A stretch of 64,000 bases of DNA from Aeromicrobium sp. PE09-221. GTDB taxonomy: Bacteria > Actinomycetota > Actinomycetes > Propionibacteriales > Nocardioidaceae. The translations under genes and the position numbers were made by a program. The DNA is taken from the NCBI RefSeq assembly GCF_002174305.1, contig NZ_MIJB01000032.1:1-64000 (forward strand). The letters run 5' to 3'. Shown here piece by piece: positions 63,598 through 64,000 of the stretch. Below the pieces are notes generated by a model. It saw only the letters and a program-made list of their open reading frames with translations. It was not told where the DNA came from and made no database searches. Every line of letters begins with the position of its first letter. Position 1 is the stretch's first letter.

Positions 63598-64000
63598 TCA
63601 GCCGTCCGCGAGGATTCGTCCGACGTAGCGGGCCACGGCCGAGACGGCGGCCATCGTGCCCGGATAGTCCATGCGCGTGGGTCCGACGGTACCGAGACGC
63701 GCCAGGACCTCGGCATCGGACCCATAACCCGAGGAGACCACCGCCGTATTCGAGAGGCCGTCGTGTCCGGTCTCCATCCCGATGCGCACCTGCGCCGCAT
63801 CGCTCGGGCCGCGCGTCGCCTCCCCGAGCAGCTTGAGCAGGACGACCTGCTCTTCCAGCGCTTCGAGCACGGGACGGATGGCCGTGTCGAAGTCGGCCCC
63901 GAAACGCGCCAGATTCGCCGTGCCCCCGACCGCGACGCGCTCCTCCGAGCGCTCACCGGACAATGTGTGACTCAGGGTCGTGACGATGCTCGTGACGATC
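63598..64000 (-). CDS. hrcA: Heat-shock repressor HrcA, C-terminal part (start beyond window)
   Basis: The frame is open to the right edge and encodes about 134 residues of the HrcA C-terminus: [20 protein letters not shown] and [20 protein letters not shown], ending [20 protein letters not shown] and VGRILADG, which match the HrcA end. HrcA represses groE and dnaK operons via CIRCE. The N-terminal DNA-binding half lies outside. The TTG near 63963 is not the real start. Confidence 0.92.
   Translation of the reverse strand, partial: IVTSIVTTLSHTLSGERSEERVAVGGTANLARFGADFDTAIRPVLEALEEQVVLLKLLGEATRGPSDAAQVRIGMETGHDGLSNTAVVSSGYGSDAEVLARLGTVGPTRMDYPGTMAAVSAVARYVGRILADG

Overview
The window is high-GC actinobacterial (Actinomycetota) DNA. 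Evidence: strongly GC-biased codon use with many GTG starts, an actinobacterial type IV secretion gene set (DUF6112, SCO6880-like, DUF2637, DUF4913), a CmtR homologue with the Mycobacterium ligand spacing, and the core order recO / era / corC / ybeY / phoH / dnaJ / hrcA. I cannot assign a genus from sequence alone.

Two different regions meet at a tRNA-Gln gene (40668-40742, minus strand). Bases 1 to about 40670 are the right-hand part of a large integrated conjugative element. A tyrosine integrase (39094-40299) and an excisionase-like gene (40292-40477) sit next to the tRNA 3' end. The element runs off the left edge, so the other attachment site and the relaxase are not seen. Bases 40743-64000 are ordinary chromosome.

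Element layout. (a) 26-12039 is a copper and envelope-redox island: a Cu(I) exporter ATPase and a CtaG-CopD fusion under a BlaI/CopY repressor; a divergent operon of small exported protein, DsbA-like and TlpA-like thioredoxins, CcdA and CopC; then apolipoprotein N-acyltransferase, a second BlaI repressor with its M56 membrane peptidase, and an exported DUF3152 metalloprotease. The two repressor systems appear to use operators with different half-site spacing (5 and 11 bases). (b) 12186-18364 holds an AraC regulator, a primase-polymerase, a DUF2637 protein, a ParB-like protein and element-specific unknowns. (c) 18385-36368 is the conjugation block: a three-domain cell-wall hydrolase, two DUF6112 proteins, TrbL/VirB6-like, SCO6880-like, VirB4-like, VirD4/TraG-like, SSB-like and DUF4913. 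(d) Cargo interrupts this block: an MFS pump with a CsoR-like box, a CmtR/P-type ATPase pair and an isoprenylcysteine methyltransferase-like gene (20144-24937); a coiled-coil/CHAT-protease gene (29294-30361); and a convergent pair of HNH-type genes (36525-38320). The last two cargo loci look like candidate defence or conflict genes and are the best leads for something undescribed.

Chromosome layout. gltX-FAH hydrolase, uppS-recO, a small membrane protein, a quinone oxidoreductase, a saccharopine-dehydrogenase-like protein, leuA with a Leu-rich leader peptide and attenuator-like hairpin, a frameshifted PepSY lipoprotein, a glutathionyl-hydroquinone reductase-like protein, a MoxR-DUF58-transglutaminase operon, a flavodoxin, acylphosphatase, a PHP phosphoesterase, and a long minus-strand run: phoH-ybeY-corC-cdd-like-era and hrcA-dnaJ-(unknown)-HIT. 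Three intergenic repeat structures stand out: a roughly 148-bp near-perfect inverted repeat at 43181-43328, and two loci of one four-unit palindromic repeat family at 45337-45455 and 61617-61737.
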